This document shows, in pieces, positions 8,758 to 17,230 of a stretch of 64,000 nucleotides of DNA; position 1 is the stretch's first letter, and every line of letters starts with the position of its first letter. The notes beneath the pieces are model-generated. The model was not told where the DNA came from, made no database searches, and was given only the letters and a program-made list of their open reading frames with translations. Both the position numbers and the translations under genes were made by a program. Location: assembly GCF_026094475.1 (NCBI RefSeq), contig NZ_JAPELL010000002.1:1-64000 (forward strand), read 5' to 3'. Source of the stretch: Homoserinimonas sedimenticola (GTDB lineage Bacteria > Actinomycetota > Actinomycetes > Actinomycetales > Microbacteriaceae).

Positions 8758-9336
8758 TCAGTTCCCGCGGGCCGACGACCAGTTCGTCAGGGCGGCCGCG
8801 ACGCTGTCCGTGAGGCGGGTGAAGCTCTGCTCCACGTTGACGGGGAGTTCGAACGCCCCGCCCGTCTCGAGCGCGACGAAACCGTGCAGTGCCGAGCGGA
8901 GGAAACGCGTAGCATCCACCGCATCATCCTCACGCAGCCCGTAGCCGGCGAGCACCGCGAACACGACCTCGAGGATCGCGGATGACACGGCCGCGTCGTC
9001 CTCGTCGCCGGGCCGGGGCGCCCGCACCGTCAGCGGGTACTGGCCGGGGTGCGCGAGCGCCCACTGTCGGTAGGCGCCAGCCAACTCCCGCACGGCGTCA
9101 TCGCGAGAGAGGCCCACTGTGGCGCGGCCGAGCTCCTGCGCGAGTTCCTCCTTGGCGCGCAGCATGATGGCCCGGCGCAGGGCGGGCAGTCCGTCGACGT
9201 GGCGGTAGAGCGAGGGCGGCCGCACACCGAAGCTTTCCGCGACGGAGGCGAGGCTCAGCTCTCCCGCGCCTGGGTCGTCGAGCATCTGGGCAGCCCGCTC
9301 GACGACCGTCGCAGTATTCAATCCGGCCCTAGGCAC
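8758..9336 (-). CDS. TetR/AcrR family transcriptional regulator
   Basis: 192 residues. N-terminal helix-turn-helix LSLASVAESFGVRPPSLYRHVDGLPALRRAI is typical of TetR proteins; the rest is an all-helical ligand domain of the WHG type (SALHGFVALETGGAFELP). The GTG start at 9336 lies inside the stop region of the upstream hydrolase (GTGCCTAG, 8-nt overlap), so the two are translationally coupled. It probably controls its own two-gene operon. The inducer is unknown. Confidence 0.85.
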   Translation of the reverse strand: MPRAGLNTATVVERAAQMLDDPGAGELSLASVAESFGVRPPSLYRHVDGLPALRRAIMLRAKEELAQELGRATVGLSRDDAVRELAGAYRQWALAHPGQYPLTVRAPRPGDEDDAAVSSAILEVVFAVLAGYGLREDDAVDATRFLRSALHGFVALETGGAFELPVNVEQSFTRLTDSVAAALTNWSSARGN

Positions 9337-10147
9337 GCTGACCTGCCAGCGTGCGGAGGAAGCCGAGAACCGCGGATGCGACCCGCTCCGGTTGCTGTGC
9401 GTGCGGGTAGTGCCCCGCCTCCGGCGCCATCGCGACCTCACCCCGCAGGGCTGCCGCAACCCACTCGGCTTCGGCCCGCGGGTTGGGAAAGTCAGGATCC
9501 TTCTCACCCATCACAACGAGGGTCGGCGCGCTCACGGCGGGCAGCTTCGCTTCCGCCGTGGCGTGCTCGGTGCGGGTGGTGAGGCTGAATGCGCGCGCGT
9601 AGCCGGGGCGACGCATGCTGGCCACGACCGCGTCGCGATATTCGTCGAAGTCCGCAGGCTGTGCCCCCGCGTAGAGGGTGGGCAGGTAGGCCTTCCAGGC
9701 GGCGACCGCCCACGGGCGCGCCATCAGCAGCCGGAAGAGCAGCGTCTTGACCACACCGACGCCGGGGTCGCGCACGAAGGGGCCGACGAGCACGAGGCCG
9801 CTGACCAGTTCCGGATGCTCGGCCGCCGCGATCACGGCCGCCCCTGCCGCCATCGAGTTGCCGACGACGACGGCGGGCCCGCCGAGCTCGCGGATCAGGT
9901 CGGCAATGTCAGACGCGGTGGCGATGTCCCCATAGGCGGGGAAGTGTGCCTCGCTGTCGCCGTGCCCGCGCAGGTCGGTCGTCGCGACTCGATAGCCGGC
10001 GGCGACGAGCACGGGGGCGAGGAAGCGATAGGTGCCGCGTAGGTCGCCCATGCCGGGCACCAGCAGGAGGAGGGGGCCCTCGCCCTGCACGTCGTAGGCG
10101 AGCGCGCCGAGTCCGTCCCGGCGCAGATGCTGTGTCTCAGTCGTCAT
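9329..10147 (-). CDS. Alpha/beta hydrolase
   Basis: 272 residues of the alpha/beta hydrolase fold: oxyanion region LLLVPGMGDLRGTYR, DLRGHGDS, nucleophile elbow VVGNSMAAG with serine, acid strand LVVMGEKDPDF, and catalytic histidine in EAGHYPHAQ. The GNSMA elbow is the ordinary GxSxG motif. The substrate is unknown. It is the first gene of a pair with the TetR regulator. The ATG at 10147 has no Shine-Dalgarno and lies 7 nt after TAGCTT, so a leaderless transcript is likely. Confidence 0.88.
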   Translation of the reverse strand: MTTETQHLRRDGLGALAYDVQGEGPLLLLVPGMGDLRGTYRFLAPVLVAAGYRVATTDLRGHGDSEAHFPAYGDIATASDIADLIRELGGPAVVVGNSMAAGAAVIAAAEHPELVSGLVLVGPFVRDPGVGVVKTLLFRLLMARPWAVAAWKAYLPTLYAGAQPADFDEYRDAVVASMRRPGYARAFSLTTRTEHATAEAKLPAVSAPTLVVMGEKDPDFPNPRAEAEWVAAALRGEVAMAPEAGHYPHAQQPERVASAVLGFLRTLAGQRA

Positions 10148-10154
10148 GGAAACT

Positions 10155-10183
10155 AAGCTACATAGCGAATCAGCTAAGCACAA
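10155..10183 (-). promoter_or_regulatory. Putative leaderless promoter of the hydrolase/TetR pair
   Basis: Minus strand: TTGTGC (10183-10178), 17 nt, TAGCTT (10160-10155), then 7 nt to the ATG. The spacer holds a TAGC-N6-GCTA dyad (on the plus strand TAGCGAATCAGCTA, 10163-10176), a plausible TetR-family operator. Confidence 0.5.
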
Positions 10184-10188
10184 TAGTT

Positions 10189-12801
10189 TTATTCCATCAG
10201 CCACCGAATGTCCTCCGCCGTCAGCCGGTCGGAGAAGGCCTCTCCCGCATCCACGACCGAGTCGAAGAGCGCCGCCTTGCGTCGCGAGAGCGCGAGCACC
10301 TTCTCCTCGATCGTGTCGGCGGCGATCATCCGATACACCATGACATTGCGGCGCTGCCCGATGCGGTGTGCCCGGTCGATCGCCTGGTTCTCCGCCGCCG
10401 GATTCCACCACGGGTCGAGCAGGAACACATAGTCCGCCTCCGTGAGCGTCAGCCCGAAACCGCCCGCCTTGAGGCTGATGAGGAACACGGATGCGTCGCC
10501 CTCGCGAAACCCGTCGACCACCTCGCCGCGGCGGCGCGTCGCCCCGTCCAGGTACGAGTGGCGGATGCCCGCAGCATCCAGCCGGGCGGCGACGATGCCG
10601 AGGTAGGAGGTGAACTGGCTGAAGACGAGCACGCGGTGCCCCTCGGCCGTCGCCTCCTGCAACTGCTCGAGCATGACCTCGAGTTTGCTCGACGGGATTC
10701 CCGCGTGAGCGGGGTCGATGAGGGTGGCGTCGAGCGCGAGCATCCGCAACAGTGTCAGGGAGCGGAAGATGATCATGCGGTTGCGGTCGACGTCGTCGAT
10801 GAGCCCGAAGAGCTTCTGCCGCTCACGCTGCAGCACGGTGTCATAGAGGTGGCGGTGCTCGGGTTGCAGCTCGACCGTGAGCACCTGCTCCTGCTTCTCG
10901 GGCAGGTCGGCGGCGACGAGGTCCTTCGTACGGCGCAGCATGAGGGGGCGGATGCGGCGGCGCAGGCGCTCGAGTCGCTCCCGCTCTCCGCTCGCGATCG
11001 GCCGCACGTACTCTTCCGCGAAGCGCCGCGCCGAGGGGAACAGCCCTGGCGCAACGATCGCGAAGAGCGCCCGCAACTCCATGAGGTTGTTCTCGAGCGG
11101 GGTGCCCGTGATGGCGAGCTTGAAGGGAGCGACGAGGTCGCGCGCGCAGCGGTGCACGAGGGCGGCGTGATTCTTGACGAACTGGGCTTCGTCGAGCACG
11201 AGGCCCGCCCACGTCACGGAGCGGTAGGTGAGGAAGTCCATGCGGAAGAGCGCATACGAGGTCACGACGATGTCGGCATCACCGAATGACGCGCCCGTCG
11301 AGTCGACCGCCTGCACGCGTAGACCCGGGGCGAAGCGCGCCGCCTCGGCGACCCAGGTCGACACGACCGAGGTCGGAGCAACCACGAGGAACGGGCCGTC
11401 GCCCCGGGCGTGCTCGAACAGGGCCAGCGTCTGGAGCGTCTTGCCGAGACCCATGTCGTCGGCCAGCACGCCGCCCATTCCATGCCCGTAGAGGAATGCG
11501 AGCCAGTCGAGCCCCTCCTGCTGGTAAGGGCGCAGCTCCGCCTTGACGCGTGGTTCGACGCGCGGGATGGCCTCCGCATCGAGGAGACCGCGGGCGGCGG
11601 CCCGCCACTCGACCGCCTCCTCCGTCTCGTCCGCGAGATCCTCGAAGTCCGACCAGAGGCTCGCCTGGTAGCGGCTGATGCGCGGGGCGACTTCCCACTC
11701 CGCGACATCCTGCGCCTCGCCGATGAGCTCGCGCAGGCGGTCGAAGACGGGCAGACGCAGGTTGAGGTGCGTGCCGTCGACGAGCTTGTACTTCGTCTGC
11801 CCCTTCGCGAGGGCCTTGAAGAGCGGCCCGAACGGAATGTCGTACTCGCCCACCCGCACGATGATGCCGAGGTCAAACCAGTCGGGCTGGTCGGTCGGCA
11901 CTGTCTTGACGATGAGCTGCGGCGGCTCAGGGTTCTCGCGTTCGCCCGTGACCCGCACAGGCTCGGCCGGCGCCGGCACGGGCACCGTCGCATCCGTGCT
12001 CGTCACCCCAACCCGCCGCTGCAGCTCGGGCAGGTAGTCGGCGATCGACCCCGCGGATGCCGCGGGCACGACGATCACGTCCTGCCCCAGCAGCGCCTTC
12101 CGCTCGGGGGTCAGCAGCCGGTCGAGGGGCGCGAGCTCGAACCGTGGCGGCGACAGCTCGTAGCGGTAGAGACCATGGTCGCCCACCGTGCCGATGCTCG
12201 AGGCCTCCACCTCGACGCCGTCGAAGTCGACGCGGGGCCGCAGGCTCAGGCCCCCGTCGGGCCCGGCGGAGGCGTCGAGTGCGAGTGAGCACGAGCCGTC
12301 GAGGTGGACCTCGGCGCCCCGGCTGCCGCCAGAACTGCCCACAAAAGCGATGCCGAGAGCCGCGGCATCCGCTAGCAGGTGCCAGAGGAGGGGGCTTTGG
12401 AAGTCGTCGAGGTGCAGCCAGTCCCCGTCGCGGCCCGTGTAGACCTCGCGGACGGGCCGGTGCAGGGCGGCGAACTGCGAGAACCAGGCGTGGTGCGCCT
12501 CGTCGAGGTTGGCGGCGCTCGCCTTGAACGGCAGGTTGCTCCACGAGAGCTCGGCGCGCGTCCAGTTGCCGCTCGTGCTGCGGGCGACGGGCCGCACCGC
12601 GAGGCGAACCTCGCCCACGATGGCCGCGTCTTTCGTCACGGTGCGCGCGGTGGCACCGCCCCAGCGGCGCACGGCAGGAGGGATGATTTCGCGCAGCTCG
12701 AACTGCAACGCCATGGCGCGACCCTCCTCGGGGGCGGCGGCACCGAGGAGTGCCTCAAGGCGGTCTCGCCAGGCGTCGTCAGGCGAGGTCAGCGGGGGCA
12801 C
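10189..12801 (-). CDS. SNF2-family DEAD/DEAH-box helicase
   Basis: 870 residues. C-terminal half is a complete Swi2/Snf2 ATPase: GGVLADDMGLGKTLQTL (Walker A lysine about 454), LVLDEAQFVKN, ITGTPLENNLMEL, VLVFSQFTSYLG, ISLKAGGFGLTLTEADYVF, DPWWNPAAENQAIDRAHRIGQ. The N-terminal 420 residues are of the type found in bacterial SNF2 proteins, but I see no SWIM zinc finger (CxCxnCxH), which many homologues carry. It presumably translocates on DNA and remodels protein-DNA complexes. The GTG at 12801 is the first start in the frame; GGGGA lies just upstream but unusually close. Confidence 0.88.
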   Translation of the reverse strand: MPPLTSPDDAWRDRLEALLGAAAPEEGRAMALQFELREIIPPAVRRWGGATARTVTKDAAIVGEVRLAVRPVARSTSGNWTRAELSWSNLPFKASAANLDEAHHAWFSQFAALHRPVREVYTGRDGDWLHLDDFQSPLLWHLLADAAALGIAFVGSSGGSRGAEVHLDGSCSLALDASAGPDGGLSLRPRVDFDGVEVEASSIGTVGDHGLYRYELSPPRFELAPLDRLLTPERKALLGQDVIVVPAASAGSIADYLPELQRRVGVTSTDATVPVPAPAEPVRVTGERENPEPPQLIVKTVPTDQPDWFDLGIIVRVGEYDIPFGPLFKALAKGQTKYKLVDGTHLNLRLPVFDRLRELIGEAQDVAEWEVAPRISRYQASLWSDFEDLADETEEAVEWRAAARGLLDAEAIPRVEPRVKAELRPYQQEGLDWLAFLYGHGMGGVLADDMGLGKTLQTLALFEHARGDGPFLVVAPTSVVSTWVAEAARFAPGLRVQAVDSTGASFGDADIVVTSYALFRMDFLTYRSVTWAGLVLDEAQFVKNHAALVHRCARDLVAPFKLAITGTPLENNLMELRALFAIVAPGLFPSARRFAEEYVRPIASGERERLERLRRRIRPLMLRRTKDLVAADLPEKQEQVLTVELQPEHRHLYDTVLQRERQKLFGLIDDVDRNRMIIFRSLTLLRMLALDATLIDPAHAGIPSSKLEVMLEQLQEATAEGHRVLVFSQFTSYLGIVAARLDAAGIRHSYLDGATRRRGEVVDGFREGDASVFLISLKAGGFGLTLTEADYVFLLDPWWNPAAENQAIDRAHRIGQRRNVMVYRMIAADTIEEKVLALSRRKAALFDSVVDAGEAFSDRLTAEDIRWLME

Positions 12802-12940
12802 TCCCCGAGTCTGTCACGAGCATCCGACGCCAGGGTTCAGGCGTCTGCCGCTCCGTCACCACAACACGATGATGGGACCCGGGGGCAATCTGTTCGAACA
12901 GTGCTCACCTCGCCGTCGCCTCGGGTGCCCGCCGCGCCGA

Positions 12941-12946
12941 TAGAGT
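12941..12946 (+). promoter_or_regulatory. Putative leaderless -10 element for the gene at 12953
   Basis: TAGAGT, then 6 nt, then ATG; no Shine-Dalgarno in between. Confidence 0.55.
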
Positions 12947-12952
12947 GCGAGC

Positions 12953-13234
12953 ATGAAACGCATCGACTACTACGGCCGCTCCTTCACGGTCTCCGACCGC
13001 TACGCGGAGGCCTTCATCGGCTACGTGAACCACCTGGTGGAGTCGGGCCGCCCCTTCGGCGAGTTCTTCACGGTGCGCTGCTACACGAACGACCCCGAGA
13101 TGCTCGTCGATGTGAGCATCCAGCTGGTCGCTGGTGTGCCCGTGCTGGTCTACCCGGCGGGGCCGGAATATGTCGACGCGGTCGAGCCCTACGATGACGC
13201 GAGTGTCATCGAGCACCTGAACCGGCGCGACTGA
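12953..13234 (+). CDS. Conserved small protein of unknown function
   Basis: 93 residues, soluble, mixed alpha/beta, acidic. Starts MKRIDYYGRSFTVSDRYAEA and ends EHLNRRD; I do not recognise a family. The TAGAGT hexamer 6 nt before the ATG supports this start. A small membrane-protein gene follows 1 nt after the stop, so they are probably cotranscribed. Confidence 0.7.
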   Translation: MKRIDYYGRSFTVSDRYAEAFIGYVNHLVESGRPFGEFFTVRCYTNDPEMLVDVSIQLVAGVPVLVYPAGPEYVDAVEPYDDASVIEHLNRRD

Positions 13235-13235
13235 G

Positions 13236-13613
13236 GTGGCGGGGGTAGCGGCCGTCCTCATCCTGGTCATCCTCGCGGCGCTCGCCGTGTTCCAGCTCGC
13301 CCTCATCGCGGGCGCACCCCTCGGGCGCTTCGCGTGGGGCGGCCAGTACCGCGTGCTGCCGACGAAGCTCCGCGTGGGCAGTGTCGTCTCGATCGTGCTC
13401 TACGTGCTCTTCGCGGGGGTCGTGCTCGACAAGGTGGGCGTGATCGATGTGTTCGCCGATGCAGTGGCGGATGTCGCGATGTGGGTGCTCTTCGCCTACT
13501 TCACTCTCGGCATCCTGATGAACGCCATCTCACGCTCGAAGCCCGAGCGCTACGTCATGACGCCCGTCTGCGTCGTGCTGGCCGCGGCGTCTCTCGTCAT
13601 CGCGCTGTCGTAG
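13236..13613 (+). CDS. Small integral membrane protein, function unknown
   Basis: 125 residues with four predicted membrane helices (about 2-24, 46-66, 78-96, 104-124) joined by short loops; the first loop carries RFAWGGQYRVLPTKLRVG. The GTG start directly follows the upstream stop. Its 3' end overlaps the convergent APC permease by 17 nt. No function can be given. Confidence 0.75.
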   Translation: MAGVAAVLILVILAALAVFQLALIAGAPLGRFAWGGQYRVLPTKLRVGSVVSIVLYVLFAGVVLDKVGVIDVFADAVADVAMWVLFAYFTLGILMNAISRSKPERYVMTPVCVVLAAASLVIALS

Positions 13614-14952
13614 CGTCCGCAGCATCCGGGGTCTCGCGCTTCGTCCACCAGCGCGTCGCGAAGTAGAGCACAACACCGACCCCCAGCAGGATGAGTGAGC
13701 GCAGCCACACCTCGCCGCTCTGCTGCGTCATGAGCCCGATGCACGAGAGCACGGCGAGCACGGGGATGACGCGCCACACGGTGAAATGCTTGTGCTCAAC
13801 CTTGTCGCGGCGCAGCACGAGTACCGCGACGTTGGTGCTGAGGAACACGAAGAGCAGAAGTAGCACGACCGTGTTGGCGAGGGTCGACAGGTCACCGGTG
13901 AACGTCAGCGCCATCGCGACGATCGTCGTGACGATGATCGAGACCCAGGGCGTGCCGCGACGGGGGAGCACCCTGCCGAGCGGGGCCGGAAGCAGGTGCT
14001 GCTTGGCCATGCCGTAGGTGAGGCGGCTCGCCATGATCATCGTGAGGAGGCATCCGTTGGCGACCGCGATGAGGGCGATCGCGCTGAACAGCCACGAAGG
14101 CATCGCGACCCCCGTCTCCTCAACGACCGCGAGGAGCGGGCCCGTGGAGTCGGCAAGCTCCTCGGGGGCGAGCGTGATGGTGGATGCCGCGGCCACGAGC
14201 ATATACAGCACACCGGCGGTGATCAGCGCCGCGAAGAGGGTGCGGGGGTACACGCGGGCGGGGTCGCGAATCTCCTCCACAATGTTCGCCGAGGTCTCGA
14301 ATCCCACATAGGAGTAGTAGGCGAGCAGGGCGCCGGCCATGACGGCCAAGAATGGCGTGGTGTTGGGGTTGAACTCCGTGAGTCGGCCGGGATCGCCGTT
14401 GCCGCCGCCCACGAAGACCGCGACGCAGATCAGCACGATCAACAGGCCCGTGAGCTCGATCGCGGTCATGACAAAGTTCGCCTGCATCGACTCCTTGATG
14501 CCGCGGAGGTTCACGAGGGCGACCAGCACGAGAAAGAGAATGGCGCCGAGCACGGGAGGGATCTGGATGAAGACGCTCAGATAGTCGCCCGCGAAGGCGA
14601 GCGCGAGGGCGGCGGCGCTCACGACGCCCGCCGAGAGCATCGAGAAGCCGACGAGGAAGGAGACGAGGGGAGTGCGGAACGCGCGCTCCGCGAAGACGGC
14701 CGAACCGCCGGCGCGCGGGTACTTGGTGACGAGTTCCGCGTAGGAGCCTGCGGTGAGGAGCGCCAGCACGAGGGCGATGCCGAGCGGCACCCAGATGGCG
14801 CCGCCCGTCTCGCCGGCCATCACCCCGACGAGGGCGTAGATCCCCGCCCCGAGCACGTCGCCGAGGATGAAGAGAAAGAGGAACAGGCCGGAGATGTTGC
14901 GCTTGAGGCCCGCGCTCGCGGGCGGCGTGGCGACTCCAGAGGGTGAGGTCAT
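13597..14952 (-). CDS. APC-family amino acid permease
   Basis: 451 residues with about 12 membrane segments. The first carries GDVLGAGIYALVGVMAG, the conserved unwound TM1 of amino acid/polyamine permeases; EERAFRTP-type and FxGYEA-like elements (here YYSYVGFETSANIVEEIRDPARVYPR) confirm the family. It imports amino acids or polyamines by cation symport or exchange; the substrate is not determined. The ATG at 14952 sits 7 nt after TAGCGT and has no Shine-Dalgarno. Confidence 0.9.
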   Translation of the reverse strand: MTSPSGVATPPASAGLKRNISGLFLFLFILGDVLGAGIYALVGVMAGETGGAIWVPLGIALVLALLTAGSYAELVTKYPRAGGSAVFAERAFRTPLVSFLVGFSMLSAGVVSAAALALAFAGDYLSVFIQIPPVLGAILFLVLVALVNLRGIKESMQANFVMTAIELTGLLIVLICVAVFVGGGNGDPGRLTEFNPNTTPFLAVMAGALLAYYSYVGFETSANIVEEIRDPARVYPRTLFAALITAGVLYMLVAAASTITLAPEELADSTGPLLAVVEETGVAMPSWLFSAIALIAVANGCLLTMIMASRLTYGMAKQHLLPAPLGRVLPRRGTPWVSIIVTTIVAMALTFTGDLSTLANTVVLLLLFVFLSTNVAVLVLRRDKVEHKHFTVWRVIPVLAVLSCIGLMTQQSGEVWLRSLILLGVGVVLYFATRWWTKRETPDAADATTAR

Positions 14953-14959
14953 ACGGCAG

Positions 14960-14965
14960 ACGCTA
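14960..14965 (-). promoter_or_regulatory. Putative leaderless -10 element for the APC permease
   Basis: TAGCGT on the minus strand, 7 nt before the ATG at 14952. Confidence 0.55.
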
Positions 14966-14994
14966 GGCCCGACCGGGTGACTCGGCAATGGTGT

Positions 14995-15711
14995 CTAGAT
15001 CAGGCTGCGGAGCAGCTCCTCGGGTGTGATGCCCCGGTCGCGCGCGCGACGGTGGAGGCGCTCGTGTTCGTCCTCCGTGAGCGACACGGTGAACGGATGC
15101 CACGTGGGCTCGTCGAGCGTGAAGAGCGCGTCGTCCTCCGCCGAGAGCGCGGGGTCGCGTGCGGGGTCGACTTCGGGTTCGGCGTCCCGCGAGAGCGCCG
15201 CCGGCACCTCGGGCGTGATGACCGGGCGGGGCCTGCTCACCGTGTGCCCCGCCGTGAAGCCGGGCCCGGTGGGAATGGCGGTGCCGCGGCGGTACGCCTC
15301 CGCGACGGCGCGGGCACGAGCATCCGCTGCCTCGTTGAGTTCGTGCCCGACGTGTCCCTTGACCCACTCGAAGACGTAGTCGCGGCCGTTGAGGGCCTCG
15401 TCGAGTTCCTTGAGTAGCTCGACGTTCATGACGGGGGAGCCGTCGGCCTTGCGCCAGCCCTTGCGCTTCCAGCCGGGCATCCACTTGGTGACGGAGTTGA
15501 TGACGTACTGGCTGTCGCACAGCACGAGCAGATCGTCGTCGAGGTGGGCGGTGGCGCGGAAGAGCTCGAGCACGGCCTTCAGCTCGCCCTGGTTGTTCGT
15601 CGCGTGCTTCCAGCCGCCGGCATCCCAGCATCCGTCGTCGACATACCAGGCCCAGCCCGCCGGGCCGGGGTTGCCGAGGGCCGAGCCGTCTGCGGCGGCG
15701 ATGATCGTCAT
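14995..15711 (-). CDS. rnhA: Ribonuclease HI with a C-terminal ribbon-helix-helix-like domain
   Basis: 238 residues. The first ~145 form RNase HI with all four metal-binding acids: D8 (ADGSALGNPG), E43 (NNQGELKAV), D66 (LCDSQYV) and D130 (NEAADARA), plus the VKGHVGHELN histidine loop. It cuts RNA in RNA-DNA hybrids. A Pro/Ala-rich linker leads to a tail of about 90 residues whose last 32 (FTVSLTEDEHERLHRRARDR, then GITPEELLRSLI) look like a CopG/Arc-type strand-helix-helix DNA-binding unit. The ATG at 15711 lies 6 nt after TACCAT; an upstream start would encode unrelated residues. Confidence 0.9.
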   Translation of the reverse strand: MTIIAAADGSALGNPGPAGWAWYVDDGCWDAGGWKHATNNQGELKAVLELFRATAHLDDDLLVLCDSQYVINSVTKWMPGWKRKGWRKADGSPVMNVELLKELDEALNGRDYVFEWVKGHVGHELNEAADARARAVAEAYRRGTAIPTGPGFTAGHTVSRPRPVITPEVPAALSRDAEPEVDPARDPALSAEDDALFTLDEPTWHPFTVSLTEDEHERLHRRARDRGITPEELLRSLI

Positions 15712-15717
15712 GGAGCA

Positions 15718-15723
15718 ATGGTA
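15718..15723 (-). promoter_or_regulatory. Putative leaderless -10 element for the RNase HI gene
   Basis: TACCAT on the minus strand, 6 nt before the ATG at 15711. Confidence 0.45.
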
Positions 15724-15733
15724 GCCGCGGGCC

Positions 15734-15763
15734 TTGACATGCAAGTGTTCACTTGCCTATTGT
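15734..15763 (+). promoter_or_regulatory. Leaderless promoter with dyad operator for the ArsR/VOC operon
   Basis: TTGACA (15734-15739), 18 nt, TATTGT (15758-15763), then 6 nt to the ATG at 15770. The spacer is filled by a perfect palindrome GCAAGTG-TT-CACTTGC (15741-15756), ideally placed for the ArsR protein encoded downstream to block RNA polymerase. Confidence 0.75.
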
Positions 15764-15769
15764 CGTGCC

Positions 15770-16051
15770 ATGACCGACGTCTACAAGGCCCTCGCCGACG
15801 AGACGCGGAGGCTCCTCCTCGACGAGCTGATGCAGCGCGACGAACAGACACTCTTCGAACTGTGCACCAAGCTCGCCATGAACCACGACCTGACACCGAC
15901 CCGCCAGGCCGTGTCGCAGCACCTCGGCGTGCTCGAATCCGCCGGACTCGTGCGGGTCGAGCGCCGCGGGCGCTACAAACTCCACACCATCAACACCGCC
16001 CCGCTGGCGGAGATCGCCGAGCGGTGGCCCCTCCGAAAGGCGCAGCAATGA
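15770..16051 (+). CDS. ArsR-family transcriptional regulator
   Basis: 93 residues. MTDVYKALADETRRLLLDEL and the winged helix-turn-helix TRQAVSQHLGVLESAGLVRVERRGRYKLH are characteristic of ArsR/SmtB repressors of the branch that pairs with SRPBCC or VOC proteins. No metal-binding ELCVCDL motif is present; helix 3 reads LFELCTKLAMNHDLTPT, so a metal sensor is unlikely. It is translationally coupled (ATGA) to a VOC gene. The palindrome in its own promoter indicates autorepression. The 12-residue longer frame upstream would run through the promoter and was rejected. Confidence 0.92.
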   Translation: MTDVYKALADETRRLLLDELMQRDEQTLFELCTKLAMNHDLTPTRQAVSQHLGVLESAGLVRVERRGRYKLHTINTAPLAEIAERWPLRKAQQ

Positions 16052-16437
16052 AACTTCAGACCGTCAGCATTTTCGTCGACGACCAGCAGAGGGCGCTCGA
16101 CTTCTACACGGGCGTGCTCGGCTTCGCGGTCGCCGCGGATGTCCCCCTCGGGGAGCACCGCTGGCTCACCGTCGTCGAGGCAGACCGCCCCGACGGCACG
16201 CAGGTCTCCCTCGAGCCCAAGGGTCACCCGGCGGTCGTGCCCTTCACGGACGCCCTCGTGGCCGACGGCATTCCCTTCTGCGTGCTCGGGGTCGACGACA
16301 TCCAGGCCGAGTACGAGCGCCTCGTCGCGGCGGGGGTGACCTTCACACAGCCACCCACCGACATGGGCCCCGTCACGGTCGCCGTCTTCGACGACACGTG
16401 CGGCAACCTCCTCCAGCTCGCGCAGTTCACGGGCTGA
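16048..16437 (+). CDS. VOC family protein (glyoxalase-like), partner of the ArsR regulator
   Basis: 129 residues. KLQTVSIFVDDQQRALDFYTGV and VTVAVFDDTCGNLLQLAQF are the two halves of a VOC domain, with the closing metal-ligand Glu replaced by Gln (LLQL), as in several non-glyoxalase members. The start overlaps the ArsR stop as ATGA. ArsR plus VOC pairs are common in actinobacteria; the ligand is unknown. Confidence 0.88.
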   Translation: MKLQTVSIFVDDQQRALDFYTGVLGFAVAADVPLGEHRWLTVVEADRPDGTQVSLEPKGHPAVVPFTDALVADGIPFCVLGVDDIQAEYERLVAAGVTFTQPPTDMGPVTVAVFDDTCGNLLQLAQFTG

Positions 16438-16455
16438 CGAGCTCGTGGGTCGCGA

Positions 16456-16504
16456 GACTGCGCATACGGGCCATCGAGCGCGGAAGACGGCCCCTTGCGC
16501 AGTC
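16456..16504. terminator. Bidirectional terminator-like hairpin
   Basis: GACTGCGC (16456-16463) with GCGCAGTC (16497-16504), and an inner GGGCC/GGCCC pair. It lies between the convergent VOC and FMN-reductase genes. Confidence 0.5.
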
Positions 16505-16512
16505 CCGCCGGC

Positions 16513-17112
16513 TCAGTCGCGCGGCAGCACGGTGAGCGCTCGCCGGATGAACTCGTAGAAGGAGTTCATGTAGCCGCGCAGGAACTCCTCCGTCGACTCC
16601 ACCGTCACCTTGCCCTCGTCGGTGATGAGCCCCGGCGTCAGGTGAATGTAGGCCTCTGGTGCGTTCATCTGCGGCGAGTTGCAGTAACTCAGGATGCTGC
16701 GCAGGTCCTGCTGCGCGACGGCCGTGCCGATCGCCCCCACTGACGCCCCGATGACGGCGGAGGGTTTGCGAGTGAAGGAGTTCTGCCCGTAGGGGCGGCT
16801 CGCCCAGTCGATCGCGTTCTTGAGCACCCCGGGGATCGCTCTGTTGTATTCGGGGGTGACGAAGAGCACGGCGTCGATCTCCGCGAGCGCCTCTTTGAGC
16901 GCCCGGCCCTCCGGCGGGTAGTTGTCGTCGTAGTCCCAGCTGTAGTGGGGCAGGTTCGCGATCGGGATCTCGGTGAACTCCAACTGCTGCGGTGCGAGTC
17001 GGATGAGCGCCTTCGACAGGGTGCGGTTGATGGATGCCGTCGCAAGACTGCCGACGAAGTAGCCGACCGTGTAGGGCGGTTCGTGGTGGTGGATCTCGGG
17101 CATCTCAGCCAT
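16513..17112 (-). CDS. NADPH-dependent FMN reductase (flavodoxin-like)
   Basis: 199 residues. YTVGYFVGSLATASINRTLSKAL is the FMN phosphate-binding loop (GSxxxxSxN) and FVTPEYNRAIPGVLKNAIDW is the signature PEYN-x2-PGxLKNAIDW motif of this family. It transfers electrons from NAD(P)H to FMN or quinones. The ATG is preceded by GAGGAGGCAGCACC, a strong ribosome-binding site. It diverges from the sigma factor operon at 17231. Confidence 0.92.
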   Translation of the reverse strand: MAEMPEIHHHEPPYTVGYFVGSLATASINRTLSKALIRLAPQQLEFTEIPIANLPHYSWDYDDNYPPEGRALKEALAEIDAVLFVTPEYNRAIPGVLKNAIDWASRPYGQNSFTRKPSAVIGASVGAIGTAVAQQDLRSILSYCNSPQMNAPEAYIHLTPGLITDEGKVTVESTEEFLRGYMNSFYEFIRRALTVLPRD

Positions 17113-17230
17113 GGTGCTGCCTCCTCAGTGGGTTCTCGTGTGCCTGACGCCACGGTAGGTCCGCTTCCTGCGCGTTCTGACAGAGTGCGGGCGTGAGAGC
17201 AGTGTCGGATGCTGCTGCGAGACTGTGCTC

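Noticed and set aside
17225-17230. GTG 17225 as start of the sigma factor
   Set aside because: GTG 17231 has GAGACT 6 nt upstream and leaves no gap in the family; the upstream GTG remains possible.
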